Shown in pieces: positions 27,247-36,255 of a stretch of 64,000 nt of DNA. The translations under genes and the position numbers were made by a program. Origin of the DNA: Candidatus Gastranaerophilales bacterium (GTDB taxonomy: Bacteria; Cyanobacteriota; Vampirovibrionia; Gastranaerophilales; Gastranaerophilaceae). Where the stretch lies: assembly GCA_017475485.1 (NCBI GenBank), contig JAFVFO010000032.1:16658-80657 (forward strand), written 5' to 3'. How positions within the stretch are numbered: position 1 is the first letter of the stretch; every line of letters starts with the position of its first letter. The notes under the pieces are model-generated. The model was not told the origin of the DNA. It saw only the letters and a program-made list of their open reading frames with translations, and did no database searches.

Positions 27247-28356
27247 ATGAAGAAAAAAATTAGTTTAATACTTGCAATAATTATGGCTATATTTAATTTA
27301 TTACCGGTTTTGGCAATATCAGAGCAAACAGTAAGAATTAAAGATATAACCCATATTAAAGGTGTCAGAGAAAACCAAGTTGTCGGCTACGGACTTGTTG
27401 TAGGCTTGCAAAATACCGGCGATAATTCTCGTCATACCCAAATGACTTCTCAACAAATGCTGCAAGCATTAGGTACGGTTGTTGACCAATCCAATTACAT
27501 TCAAAAAGGTACATCAGCAGCGGTTATTGTAACGGCTAATATTCCGCCTTTTGCAAAAGAAGGTGATAAAATAGATGTCACTGTTTCTGCTATGGCAGAT
27601 GCTAAAAGCCTTACAGGCGGAGTTTTGGTACAAACCCAATTAAGAGCGCCAAACGGAGAAATTGTGGCAGTTGCCCAAGGTCCTGTTTCAACAGGCGGTA
27701 TAAGAGCGTCAGGCGGGGGCGCAAGTGCTTCTAAAGGTGTAACTACAACCGGCAGAGTGCCAAACGGCGCAATAATTGAAAGAGATATTTTATCAAACAT
27801 AGGGGATGAAACATCTTTAACATTATTACTTGATAAGGCGGATTACACCATGGCTTCTCGTGTTGCAAAAACGGTTTCCGTTCGCGTTGCACCGGCTAAG
27901 GCAGTTGACGGCAGTGCAGTTGTTGTAACAATACCGCAAAAATACAGAAATGACAGAGTTACTTTTTTATCTATAATTGAAAACCAAATTGTAGGTGCGG
28001 TTTCAGAGAAAGCAAAAGTTGTTGTAAATGAAAGAACAGGAACAATTGTAATAGGGGGAAATACAAAACTGCTGCCCGCAGCTGTTGCCCATGGGGGTAT
28101 AACGGTTACAATTCAGGTTGAAACAGAAGTTGCTCAGCCTGAACCTTTTACACAGGGAAATACAGAGGTAATTCAAAACGGAGCAGTACAGATAACAGAA
28201 CATGAAGGCTCGTTGATACAAATGGAAGCAAATTCAAATTTATCTGATTTAGTTAATGCCTTAAATAATATCGGCGTAACTCCGACAGATTTAATTGCAA
28301 TATTGCAGGCATTGGCAACAGCAGGAAGTTTGCAGGCGGAGTTGGAAATAATCTAA
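27247..28356 (+). CDS. flgI: Flagellar P-ring protein FlgI
   Basis: Forms the periplasmic P-ring around the distal rod. About 369 residues, with a signal peptide (LILAIIMAIFNLLPVLA) and highly conserved blocks: RIKDITHIKGVRENQVVGYG, GLQNTGDN, VIVTANIPPFAKEGDKIDV, and the C-terminal VVVNERTGTIVIGGN and ALNNIGVTPTDLIAILQAL. The ATG at 27247 is chosen over a GTG at 27241 because AAAGGTG then has usable spacing. It overlaps flgJ by one base. Confidence 0.95.
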   Translation: MKKKISLILAIIMAIFNLLPVLAISEQTVRIKDITHIKGVRENQVVGYGLVVGLQNTGDNSRHTQMTSQQMLQALGTVVDQSNYIQKGTSAAVIVTANIPPFAKEGDKIDVTVSAMADAKSLTGGVLVQTQLRAPNGEIVAVAQGPVSTGGIRASGGGASASKGVTTTGRVPNGAIIERDILSNIGDETSLTLLLDKADYTMASRVAKTVSVRVAPAKAVDGSAVVVTIPQKYRNDRVTFLSIIENQIVGAVSEKAKVVVNERTGTIVIGGNTKLLPAAVAHGGITVTIQVETEVAQPEPFTQGNTEVIQNGAVQITEHEGSLIQMEANSNLSDLVNALNNIGVTPTDLIAILQALATAGSLQAELEII

Positions 28357-28691
28357 TGAACAATTATATCGGTAATATAGGACAAAGTTATTATTCTACA
28401 AGTTCAGATTTTGCGGCAATTGAAAACATTAAAAAAGGTACAAAATCGGAAAAAGAACAGTTGAAAAGAGTATCAACCGAATTTGAATCAATTTTTGTGG
28501 CTAAAATGCTTAATGAATTAGATAAAACGGTTGACAAGGAAGGTTCAATGTTTCAAGAATCTAAATATTTAGATAATTTGAAATCATTTATGTATAATGA
28601 TATTGCAAGAGAAATTGCTTCAAATCCGCAAAGTTCTCTCGGCATTGCAAAACAAATGTATCAACAACTTGAAAAAACCGTAAAAGGATAA
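28356..28691 (+). CDS. flgJ: Rod-binding protein FlgJ, N-terminal domain only
   Basis: A 111-residue protein matching the rod-cap domain of FlgJ: VSTEFESIFVAKMLNELDKT, a GSMFQESKYLD loop and the C-terminal DIAREIASNPQSSLGIAKQMYQQL. The muramidase domain present in enterobacterial FlgJ is missing, as in many other phyla, and the hydrolase is encoded separately at the start of the operon. Confidence 0.88.
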   Translation: MNNYIGNIGQSYYSTSSDFAAIENIKKGTKSEKEQLKRVSTEFESIFVAKMLNELDKTVDKEGSMFQESKYLDNLKSFMYNDIAREIASNPQSSLGIAKQMYQQLEKTVKG

Positions 28692-28694
28692 TAA

Positions 28695-28976
28695 ATGGAA
28701 ATTAATGCTAATGTATCAAATACCGTTGCAGCTTCAATTTCAAAATTGAACTTAAATACGGCCAGACGTGCCTTTGAAGCACAAAAACCCGAGCAGGAAG
28801 AAAATATACCGGAAGAAAAAGAAATTCAACCCATTGATGAACCTGTTAAAAATTTGGGTGTTGACGTTGAAGATATTCAAAAATACGCTAAATATATGGG
28901 TGAAAATTTATCAATAGATGATATAAATTATGGATTAATGTATGGAAGAAGTGTAATAGCCGATTATTCCATATAG
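28695..28976 (+). CDS. Small protein in the flgM position
   Basis: A 93-residue protein with a disordered acidic middle (EEKEIQPIDEP) and a C-terminal region VEDIQKYAKYMGENLSIDDI ending in YGRSVIADYSI. It lies between flgJ and flgN, where many operons carry the anti-sigma-28 factor FlgM. FlgM proteins are of similar size, largely disordered and with a helical C-terminus, but the sequence here does not clearly match FlgM. It has a good ribosome-binding site (AAAGGATAATAA). Treat as unassigned with a FlgM-like regulator as one possibility. Confidence 0.5.
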   Translation: MEINANVSNTVAASISKLNLNTARRAFEAQKPEQEENIPEEKEIQPIDEPVKNLGVDVEDIQKYAKYMGENLSIDDINYGLMYGRSVIADYSI

Positions 28977-28989
28977 ATAGGGGAAGTTT

Positions 28990-29382
28990 ATGTATCAAGA
29001 GGTTTTAGAGGCCTTTAGCGAGTTGAAATCGTTATTAGAAAGAAAAAAAGAAGCAATCATTCACAAAAATTTAGATGAATTAGCTCGCTGTGATGAAGAT
29101 ATCGTTATTTTAAGCGAAAAAATCAATAAATTTGATATTAATGCCCTAAAAGACACCTTCGGCGAAGAACAAAAACAAGAACTGAAAAAATTAGGTGAAA
29201 GAATCAAAGTTCTTGAAGAAAATAACGAAATATTAATAAAACACTCAATCGGTGTTATAAACAACATATTATCTGGTATATTAAATATAGCAGCTAATGA
29301 CAAAACTTCCTATAATGCAAAAGGGGTAAGCTGTACAGATAGCGAAACTTTAGATATATCATCTATCACGGAAGAAGCATAA
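28990..29382 (+). CDS. flgN: FlgN-like flagellar export chaperone
   Basis: A 130-residue protein, mostly one long charged coiled coil (about 1-100: LKSLLERKKEAIIHKNLDEL, LGERIKVLEENNEILIKHS) and a polar tail. FlgN chaperones the hook-junction proteins FlgK and FlgL before export. Their genes follow directly, which supports the assignment more than sequence alone. AGGGGAAGTTT precedes the ATG. Confidence 0.75.
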   Translation: MYQEVLEAFSELKSLLERKKEAIIHKNLDELARCDEDIVILSEKINKFDINALKDTFGEEQKQELKKLGERIKVLEENNEILIKHSIGVINNILSGILNIAANDKTSYNAKGVSCTDSETLDISSITEEA

Positions 29383-29397
29383 TTAAAAGGATTTATT

Positions 29398-30939
29398 ATG
29401 TCGCTAAATCAAAGTTTAAGTATATCGCTTGATTCTATGAGAAACAACCAGATGGCTCTGGCTGTAGTTTCGCATAATATTGCAAACCTTAATACCGAAG
29501 GTTATGCGCGCGAAAGGGTTAATTTTACGGAAGACAGGGCTTCCGTAAATTCAAACAGTGTTATTGCAAAAATCGCGGCAATGCGCGGTGCTGATATTTC
29601 TTCAATATCCAGCTATGTTGATAATGCTGCATTCAAAGGGTTGATTAATTCTAATTCAGACGCTTCATATTATAACGGTTTAAAAGATGCACTGTCTGAT
29701 CTTGAAAATGTGGCGGATGACCTTGGGGATAACGGGCTTAATGCGTTATTAAATGACTTTTTTAAGGCTTCTTCAAACTTAGAACAATTCCCGACAGATT
29801 TATCTATCCGCCAGCAATATGTTATGTCTTTAGATAGCGTTTGCGATAAATTTAACTATATCACAGACAGATACGATTCTATACAGGATGATAAATTTAA
29901 TGAAGTTGAAACAAGCGTATTTAATATAAATAATTTGTTCTCTAACCTTGCTACTGCTAATTTGGCACATATTAAAAACGGTCAGGGTGCTTCTACTCAA
30001 ATGGAAATTAATTCGATTTTATCTGAATTATCTAATTATGCCGATGTGCATTATGATCAGAATGATAACGGTTCATACAACCTCTATGTTGCCGGTATTG
30101 CGGTTGTACAAGGTACGGAGCAGGTATATGAACTTAAAACTAATTATGACAGCACTCAAGATGAACCTTTAACAATATCGCTTCAATCTTTAAAAGATTC
30201 AAGCAAAATTGTAAATATTAACGATACAATTACAACAGGCTCTCTTAAAAGTGCGGTTGATTTTCTTAACGGAACAAGTTCAAATGTTGGTTTTACAACC
30301 GTAAAAGATATGAAGAATGCTATAAAGAGTGCGGAAACCGCCTTTAAAGACGCACTTAATGCAATTCAAACATATTCAGACCCTGCAAATAATGAATATG
30401 CTGCATATATTACATCAAGCGGGGGTAATCTTGTTTTGGCTTCAGACGGTAATGACCCGAACATGCCTTTAACTCCGCCGGATATATTAGTTTGGGATTC
30501 TAACGGCAAATTAGCGGTTAATTCTCAGGTAATGGAAAATCCTTTTTATGTTGCAGCGGCAAGAGTTGACCTTGATAATTATCAAGCAGGCGAAGACTGG
30601 ACTCAATCAATAGGTAATGCTGATAATGCAGGCTTTATTACGGCATTGCAAAATGAAAAAATATGTTCATTCGGCGGAGGTACAAATAATTGCACTTTAT
30701 CGCAATTTTTGATAAACAATGCCGCAAAAAACGGTATGGATTTGGCTTCAATGGAAAATAAAGCCGAATTATATCAGGGAATTGCCGATTCCAGCGCGCA
30801 AGATTACGCTAATATGACCGGTGTTAATCTTGATGAAGAATTGGCGGATATGATTAGATATCAAAGGGCCTACGAGGCGTCTGCCGCAATATTTTCCGCG
30901 GTTAATAATATTATGCAGACGATAATAGCTATGATTTAG
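29398..30939 (+). CDS. flgK: Flagellar hook-associated protein 1 (FlgK)
   Basis: First hook-filament junction protein. 513 residues with the rod/hook-type N-terminus (SLDSMRNNQMALAVVSHNIA, NLNTEGYARERVNF) and the conserved FlgK C-terminal helix (VNLDEELADMIRYQRAYEAS). The variable surface domain lies in between. AAAAGGATTTATT precedes the ATG. flgL follows after nine bases. Confidence 0.93.
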   Translation: MSLNQSLSISLDSMRNNQMALAVVSHNIANLNTEGYARERVNFTEDRASVNSNSVIAKIAAMRGADISSISSYVDNAAFKGLINSNSDASYYNGLKDALSDLENVADDLGDNGLNALLNDFFKASSNLEQFPTDLSIRQQYVMSLDSVCDKFNYITDRYDSIQDDKFNEVETSVFNINNLFSNLATANLAHIKNGQGASTQMEINSILSELSNYADVHYDQNDNGSYNLYVAGIAVVQGTEQVYELKTNYDSTQDEPLTISLQSLKDSSKIVNINDTITTGSLKSAVDFLNGTSSNVGFTTVKDMKNAIKSAETAFKDALNAIQTYSDPANNEYAAYITSSGGNLVLASDGNDPNMPLTPPDILVWDSNGKLAVNSQVMENPFYVAAARVDLDNYQAGEDWTQSIGNADNAGFITALQNEKICSFGGGTNNCTLSQFLINNAAKNGMDLASMENKAELYQGIADSSAQDYANMTGVNLDEELADMIRYQRAYEASAAIFSAVNNIMQTIIAMI

Positions 30940-30948
30940 AGGTAAGTT

Positions 30949-31896
30949 ATGCGTATTTCAGATTCGGTTTTAACAAACATGGTAATGGGTTCAATGGGTG
31001 GCAATTATGACACCTATGTTAATACAATTCAAAAAATTGTTTCAAATAAAAATTTTTCAAAAGTGTCTGAAAACCCTACAGACGCTACTAAAGTTTTAAA
31101 ACTTGATAATCAAATTTCGCAATTAAATATTTATCAAAGTAATATTGAAGCCGCTACAAATGAAATGAATTATACCTATGATACATTAGGCGGCATGCAG
31201 GATGAATTATCTGCCATAAATTCTTTGATTGTTGAAGCTGCAAATGCTTCAACTTCTCCCGAATCGGCTAAAGCTATAGCTACCGAAATAAGTGAAAGGG
31301 TAAAAACCGTTCAAGATAAATTAAATGCAAAATATCTTGATAATTATATTTTCTCGGGTACTTTTACCGGTGTGCAAGCCTTTCAAACAGTTGGTGACGA
31401 TATTGTTTATAAGGGAAGCTCGACTAATGCGGGAGATAGAAAATTAACAATTGCGGAAGGTATGCCTCCTTTTGTATTTAATATTGCAGGCGATAAGCTG
31501 TTTGGTGAACAAACATATTACCTTAAAGATGATAATGGCGATACTCAGCCGGTTACATCCGATTTCTTCTCTCAGATGAAAGATTTAAACACTTTATTGA
31601 ATGCCGATACTCTTGATTACGATAAGATAAGAGAAAAATTACAAGTTACAAACCAAGCAATAACAAATGTTACACAGCAGCAAGGTACGATTTCCGCTCA
31701 GGTTTCTAAATTAGATACTACTAAAAATCTTAACGAAAGCACAATTTTGAATTTAACGGAAAATAAAGCCGATTTAGAAGAAGTAGATATTATAAAAGCT
31801 GCATCTGACCTTGCAAATGCACAAACCGCAATGCAGGCAAGCTACTTATTAGGTACAAGAGTATTAAACAACGTATCATTGCTTGATTATCTATAA
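30949..31896 (+). CDS. flgL: Flagellar hook-associated protein 3 (FlgL)
   Basis: Second hook-filament junction protein of 315 residues, flagellin-like. N-terminal helix with NTIQKIVSNKNFSKVSENPT (the SxNPxD-type turn) and YTYDTLGGMQDELSAINSLI; the short variable domain includes FSGTFTGVQAF. The C-terminal coiled coil ends ADLANAQTAMQASYLLGTRV. AGAGGTAAGTT precedes the ATG. Last gene of the operon, followed by a terminator. Confidence 0.92.
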   Translation: MRISDSVLTNMVMGSMGGNYDTYVNTIQKIVSNKNFSKVSENPTDATKVLKLDNQISQLNIYQSNIEAATNEMNYTYDTLGGMQDELSAINSLIVEAANASTSPESAKAIATEISERVKTVQDKLNAKYLDNYIFSGTFTGVQAFQTVGDDIVYKGSSTNAGDRKLTIAEGMPPFVFNIAGDKLFGEQTYYLKDDNGDTQPVTSDFFSQMKDLNTLLNADTLDYDKIREKLQVTNQAITNVTQQQGTISAQVSKLDTTKNLNESTILNLTENKADLEEVDIIKAASDLANAQTAMQASYLLGTRVLNNVSLLDYL

Positions 31897-31925
31897 TAAT
31901 CAATAAAAAAGTATAACTTACCATT

Positions 31926-31957
31926 GCCCGCTTAAGAAATTTAAGAGGGCTTTTTAT
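31926..31957 (+). terminator. Terminator at the end of the flagellar operon
   Basis: GCCC-CTTAA and TTAAG-GGGC form an interrupted stem at 31926-31950 (one G/A mismatch), followed by TTTTTATTTT. It ends the flg transcript just before the convergent FAD-protein gene. Confidence 0.75.
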
Positions 31958-31958
31958 T

Positions 31959-33335
31959 TTATTCTCTGTTTGCCATAACGCGTGCCACATAGACACCTGA
32001 AGCCGATGCTTGGATTAATCCTCTTGTTACGCCTGCGCCATCTCCGATTGCAAATAAATTTTTAACCCCCATGGTTTCAAGCTCATTTGAAATCAATACT
32101 CTTGCAGAATAGAATTTAACTTCTACACCATACAAAAGAGTATATCTTGAAGCTACACCCGGAGCTATTTTATCAAGGGCATAAAGCATTTCAATAATGC
32201 TTTGAAGTTGTCTGTACGGCAAAACGAGGCTTAAATCCCCGGGAGTTGCGCATTCTAATGTCGGTTGAATTATGGATTCTTTAATTCTTTGAGGGGTTGA
32301 GCGCCTGCCATCTAATAAATCGCCAAATCTTTGAACTAAAATACCGCCTGACAGCATATTTGCTAATGACGCAATATGTTGACCATATTTAATCGGTTCG
32401 TGGAAAGGCTCTGTGAACTTTTTAGAAACCAAAAGCGCAAAGTTAGTATTCGGGGTCTTTTTATCTGCATAAGAATGACCGTTAACGGTTGAAATGCCGT
32501 TATAATTTTCATTTACTACTTCACCGTTAGGATTCATGCAAAAAGTTCTGACTTCATCACCGAATGTTGGTGCATGGTAAATTAATTTTGATTCATATAA
32601 TCTTGATGTAATGGGCTCCATAACCGCAGCAGGTAATTCTACACGAACACCGACATCAACAGCATTATTAACCATATCAATTTTATGCTTGATAAATTGT
32701 TGCGAAAGCCAATCAGCGCCTTCTCTGCCGGGGGCTACAACAACATATATTGCAAGATATTCTTTTCCTTGATGAGTTGTAAAGCCCTTGATTACCTTAT
32801 CTTCGATAATTAAATTTTCAACTTGTTCATTGTTTATTATATCAATTCTATCCATTAAATAATCTTGCATAGATTTTAAGACAGATAAAGATTTTTCCGT
32901 TCCCAAATGGCGAACAGGAGAATGTACAAGTTTTAATTCAGCCAATGTTGCAGCGCGTTCTATATCGGCAAAATCTGCCTTATTTGAACCAAAAACGGTT
33001 GTCGTTGCGCCATGGTTTAAGTATATATTATCGCAATATTCAATTAATTTTTCAACATCATTATACGGCATATAATCAACCAAATGACCGCCTACTTCGG
33101 GTGTTAGGGTTAATTTGCCGTCAGAAAATGCACCTGCACCGCCCCAGCCGCACAATAATCCGCATGTCGGACAGCATAAGCATTTTTTAACCCCTTCTCT
33201 TAAAGGGCATTTTCTGCGTTCGATTTTTGAACCTTTTTCAATAAGTAAAACTTTCCAATCAGGCTTAAGTTTTGTAATTTCTAAAGCCGTAAAAATTCCC
33301 GCAGGGCCACCGCCGACTATTGCAACATTGTACAT
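31959..33335 (-). CDS. FAD-dependent dehydrogenase (COG2509-type)
   Basis: A 458-residue flavoprotein of the family of uncharacterised FAD-dependent dehydrogenases. Dinucleotide-binding VAIVGGGPAGIFTALEI is at the N-terminus. Next comes the family-specific Cys-rich stretch RKCPLREGVKKCLCCPTC with GWGGAGAFSDGKL, and the C-terminal FAD site FAIGDGAGVTRGLIQA closes the protein. Substrate unknown. AAGGAATTAAAA supports the start. It stands alone, convergent with the flagellar operon. Confidence 0.85.
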   Translation of the reverse strand: MYNVAIVGGGPAGIFTALEITKLKPDWKVLLIEKGSKIERRKCPLREGVKKCLCCPTCGLLCGWGGAGAFSDGKLTLTPEVGGHLVDYMPYNDVEKLIEYCDNIYLNHGATTTVFGSNKADFADIERAATLAELKLVHSPVRHLGTEKSLSVLKSMQDYLMDRIDIINNEQVENLIIEDKVIKGFTTHQGKEYLAIYVVVAPGREGADWLSQQFIKHKIDMVNNAVDVGVRVELPAAVMEPITSRLYESKLIYHAPTFGDEVRTFCMNPNGEVVNENYNGISTVNGHSYADKKTPNTNFALLVSKKFTEPFHEPIKYGQHIASLANMLSGGILVQRFGDLLDGRRSTPQRIKESIIQPTLECATPGDLSLVLPYRQLQSIIEMLYALDKIAPGVASRYTLLYGVEVKFYSARVLISNELETMGVKNLFAIGDGAGVTRGLIQASASGVYVARVMANRE

Positions 33336-33436
33336 TTTTAATTCCTTAAATATCTGATAAACTGGCGGGAAATAAATCCTATCTTATTTTACTATAAATG
33401 ATTTATTTTAGGTACAAATGTTTTACAAAAGTTTAT

Positions 33437-33892
33437 CTATAGCGCGATTTTTACAATAATTTTTTTAATTTGCTGTTCTTTGTCGGCATATAGCATAGGT
33501 GCATGTACGTCATTTGGGTAAAATATAACAAAATCATTAGTACAAACATTGACATAGTTGTATTTTCCTTCATCTAAAAAGGCAACATCTTTAGTTGCGT
33601 CATAAGGGGTTATTGTCTTTTTAAAATCTTCTAAAATCCCATACCCCATTACTTCTGAACCTTTTATAACATATTGAATATCAATGTATTTTCTGTGTAC
33701 TTCCCATTTTTGTTCTGAAATAGGCTTTGTTGTGAGGGTTTGAACATTTGCATAGATTGTATCGCCCTCAATTATATGTTTACCTTCTTTTAAATTTGCC
33801 AAATCAGAATTTAATAAAAAATCAAACCCTTTTTTTAGCTTTTCATTAAGTGAATAATATTGTTTTGCGTTATTTAACCTGTCAAAAATCAT
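33437..33892 (-). CDS. YhcH/YjgK/YiaL family cupin protein
   Basis: A 151-residue beta-sandwich protein of the YhcH family (the group that includes NanQ and EbgC). Conserved EVHRKYIDIQYVIKGSE, VCTNDFVIFYPNDVHAP and the C-terminal KKIIVKIAL are present, including the metal-binding His and Glu residues. Family members act on or anomerise sugars such as N-acetylneuraminate. It begins one base after the stop of the GH57 gene with AGGAGTTTAAA ahead of its ATG, so the two form a carbohydrate unit. Confidence 0.85.
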   Translation of the reverse strand: MIFDRLNNAKQYYSLNEKLKKGFDFLLNSDLANLKEGKHIIEGDTIYANVQTLTTKPISEQKWEVHRKYIDIQYVIKGSEVMGYGILEDFKKTITPYDATKDVAFLDEGKYNYVNVCTNDFVIFYPNDVHAPMLYADKEQQIKKIIVKIAL

Positions 33893-36139
33893 TTAAACTC
33901 CTAAGCTGATTAAAACATCCTGCGGATAAACTTCGTTAATTAATTCATTCGTTGCATCAATAATAAAGAATGATAAGTCGCCAAATTCAACACCTAAATC
34001 TTTAAATGGTATTTTTAATTCAACAACATCTTTATATACAATTTTAGAGCCTTTAGATACAACTTGTGACCATAAACCCCACTGGGTTGCTTTGTTAAAG
34101 AACATTTTGGATATTTTTTTGCTGTCTATAACAAATCTTATTTCATGTGAAAAATTATTTTTAATTATAGGGTAAATTATATTTTCATTTTTGCTGACAA
34201 AACGAATTGGAGAATAGTTTTGAGCATTATTTACGGCAAAATATATCGCGATTTGATTTTCTAAATTATCAATAGACATTTTTATGGAATTTTTATTTAA
34301 TTCCAATCTGAAATATACATTTTCTTCGTCACATCCGAAATAAATATTTTTAATTAAACGCGTAACATTGGATGTGGGGCTGTCGGGTACGAAAATTAAC
34401 CCTGCATGCTCCCATTCATTATTTTTATCTTGTACATCACAAGCCAAACTCGGTGTAATATGCCCCGATGGGCTTCTTAAGGGGCGAGTAGCCGTTGTAA
34501 CAAGCGGGCTTAGCAGGCATTCAGGTACATTCAAGCCTAAAATTTCATAAACATTCATTAAATGACGTCTGAATAAGTAATCGAAAACATCATCATTTTT
34601 TGATTCGTTTGGTTCTCCGTACCACCAGTACCAATCAGAGCCTTGAGCTATCAGGAGCTCTTGATATGCAAGGCGGATTTTATCTTTAATTTTCAGTTTT
34701 TCTTCGCGGGATTTATCATCAGTAAAAACGGAATTTTTATATTTTTCCCAATCTTTATGGGCCTGTGATAAATAAAGCCAAGCAATGTTTTTAGTACCTT
34801 CACCAATCCAAAGGTCAAAGTTTCTGTTTATCCATGAACCAGGTTTTAAATTATCAAGGATTTCAGGCGGGTTGTTATCAATAAAATCGCTAACCGTAAC
34901 TGTTTGCAAGGTGTCATCAGAACAAATTAAGCCATAGAGCGTATCTAAGAATTCGCTTCCGTCATTAAGATATGTTTCCCAGCAATTTTCCCCGTCAAGT
35001 GCAATTGTTAAGATGTGATTTTCGCGGGGTGAATTTTGCAATTTTGATTGAATTGTTTTTATTTTTTCATACATATCATTTGCGGCAATTTTGTAATCAT
35101 AGTTGCCGTAGCCGAAGTTCAAAAGATTTGCAAAAAATGAATCTGCAAACAAAAGATTTAAAGGATTTTTATTTTTTGTTTTGTAGTTAATATTAAGGTT
35201 GTATGGATTTTCAAGATTTCCTTCAAAATCTCTTATAAATTCTTTTTTTAAAGATTTTGATAAAATTCCTTCATCTAATACACTCCATTTAAACCCTGAT
35301 TTAGAAAGTAATTCCGCAGTTTTAGAACAAACGCACTGCTCGGATAGCCACATTCCTTTTGGTTTTCTGTCAAATATTTCAACATATTTTGTAATAGCGC
35401 GCTCGATTTGTTCTTTTGCGTCATTCGGGTATGAAAAATCCGATGGCAGATTTTCAAAATTTTTAATTTCTTTATGTTTAAAATCAAGTAATAGCGGTAA
35501 AATAGGGTGATAATAGGGGCTTATTGAAACTTCTATTTTATTTTCTTCTTGATATTTTTTATATTCGCTTAGAATTCTTTTGATTATATCCAGTTGAATT
35601 TCATAGATTTTTTTTCTGTCAGATAAATTATAGCCTTCTTGTTTGTTTAATAATTCGCCTAATTCCTTATAATCTGCTATAAACATATCATCTATCCAGC
35701 ATAAGGTATAATTGGCCATAATATCTGAATATTCTTGAAGTGAAAAAATATTTGTATTTAAATCGCGTGCATTTGCTCTTTTGTTATATAAATCAGTGAA
35801 ATAAGGCCTTTTGAGCACCATGTTTTTGTAATTCAAATCAAAATAATTATTTAAAATAAAAGTTTTATCTTTTTCATCTAAATCTTTTTCATCTTTTAAA
35901 AGAAGTATTTGATGAATATCCTGAGCGCCGTTTGCATATTTTTGCAAAGAATTTAACAAAATAGGAGAAAAATTAAAATTCAGCTTCAAATTAGAAAACT
36001 TATCCATTCTTTTAAGCATATCCAGATAATCCTTTGAAGCGTGCAGTCTTACCCAGGGCAATAAAAATTCACTTGTATAATTTTGCTGGTAATTTGGTTG
36101 GTGAAAATGCCATATAAATGCTATGCTTAATTTCTTCAT
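33893..36139 (-). CDS. Glycoside hydrolase family 57 protein
   Basis: A 748-residue GH57 enzyme (alpha-amylase, amylopullulanase or 4-alpha-glucanotransferase type) acting on alpha-glucans. Region 1 WHFHQPNY is at residues 10-17. The nucleophile region KGMWLSEQCV has Glu267, and the acid/base region ALDGENCWETY has Asp382. The C-terminal 200 residues form an additional beta-rich domain of the kind found in GH57 amylopullulanases. No signal peptide, so probably cytoplasmic and concerned with glycogen; glgC is elsewhere in the window. The frame extends six codons further to a TTG inside the promoter, so the ATG at 36139 is chosen. Confidence 0.9.
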   Translation of the reverse strand: MKKLSIAFIWHFHQPNYQQNYTSEFLLPWVRLHASKDYLDMLKRMDKFSNLKLNFNFSPILLNSLQKYANGAQDIHQILLLKDEKDLDEKDKTFILNNYFDLNYKNMVLKRPYFTDLYNKRANARDLNTNIFSLQEYSDIMANYTLCWIDDMFIADYKELGELLNKQEGYNLSDRKKIYEIQLDIIKRILSEYKKYQEENKIEVSISPYYHPILPLLLDFKHKEIKNFENLPSDFSYPNDAKEQIERAITKYVEIFDRKPKGMWLSEQCVCSKTAELLSKSGFKWSVLDEGILSKSLKKEFIRDFEGNLENPYNLNINYKTKNKNPLNLLFADSFFANLLNFGYGNYDYKIAANDMYEKIKTIQSKLQNSPRENHILTIALDGENCWETYLNDGSEFLDTLYGLICSDDTLQTVTVSDFIDNNPPEILDNLKPGSWINRNFDLWIGEGTKNIAWLYLSQAHKDWEKYKNSVFTDDKSREEKLKIKDKIRLAYQELLIAQGSDWYWWYGEPNESKNDDVFDYLFRRHLMNVYEILGLNVPECLLSPLVTTATRPLRSPSGHITPSLACDVQDKNNEWEHAGLIFVPDSPTSNVTRLIKNIYFGCDEENVYFRLELNKNSIKMSIDNLENQIAIYFAVNNAQNYSPIRFVSKNENIIYPIIKNNFSHEIRFVIDSKKISKMFFNKATQWGLWSQVVSKGSKIVYKDVVELKIPFKDLGVEFGDLSFFIIDATNELINEVYPQDVLISLGV

Positions 36140-36145
36140 AGCCTG

Positions 36146-36151
36146 ATTATA
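36146..36151 (-). promoter_or_regulatory. Extended -10 promoter of the GH57 gene (leaderless)
   Basis: Minus strand: TGTTATAAT, then CAGGCT, then the GH57 ATG. The six-base spacing puts the transcription start at the start codon; the bases TTGTGTTATAAT are identical to those before tyrA. Confidence 0.6.
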
Positions 36152-36255
36152 ACACAATTGTAAACTTTTGTAAAAAAAACTTTATAAATACTAAAGTTTC
36201 ATTAAATATTACCCGTAAACCTACATGTAAACAAACAATGGAGGCGATGACAATA

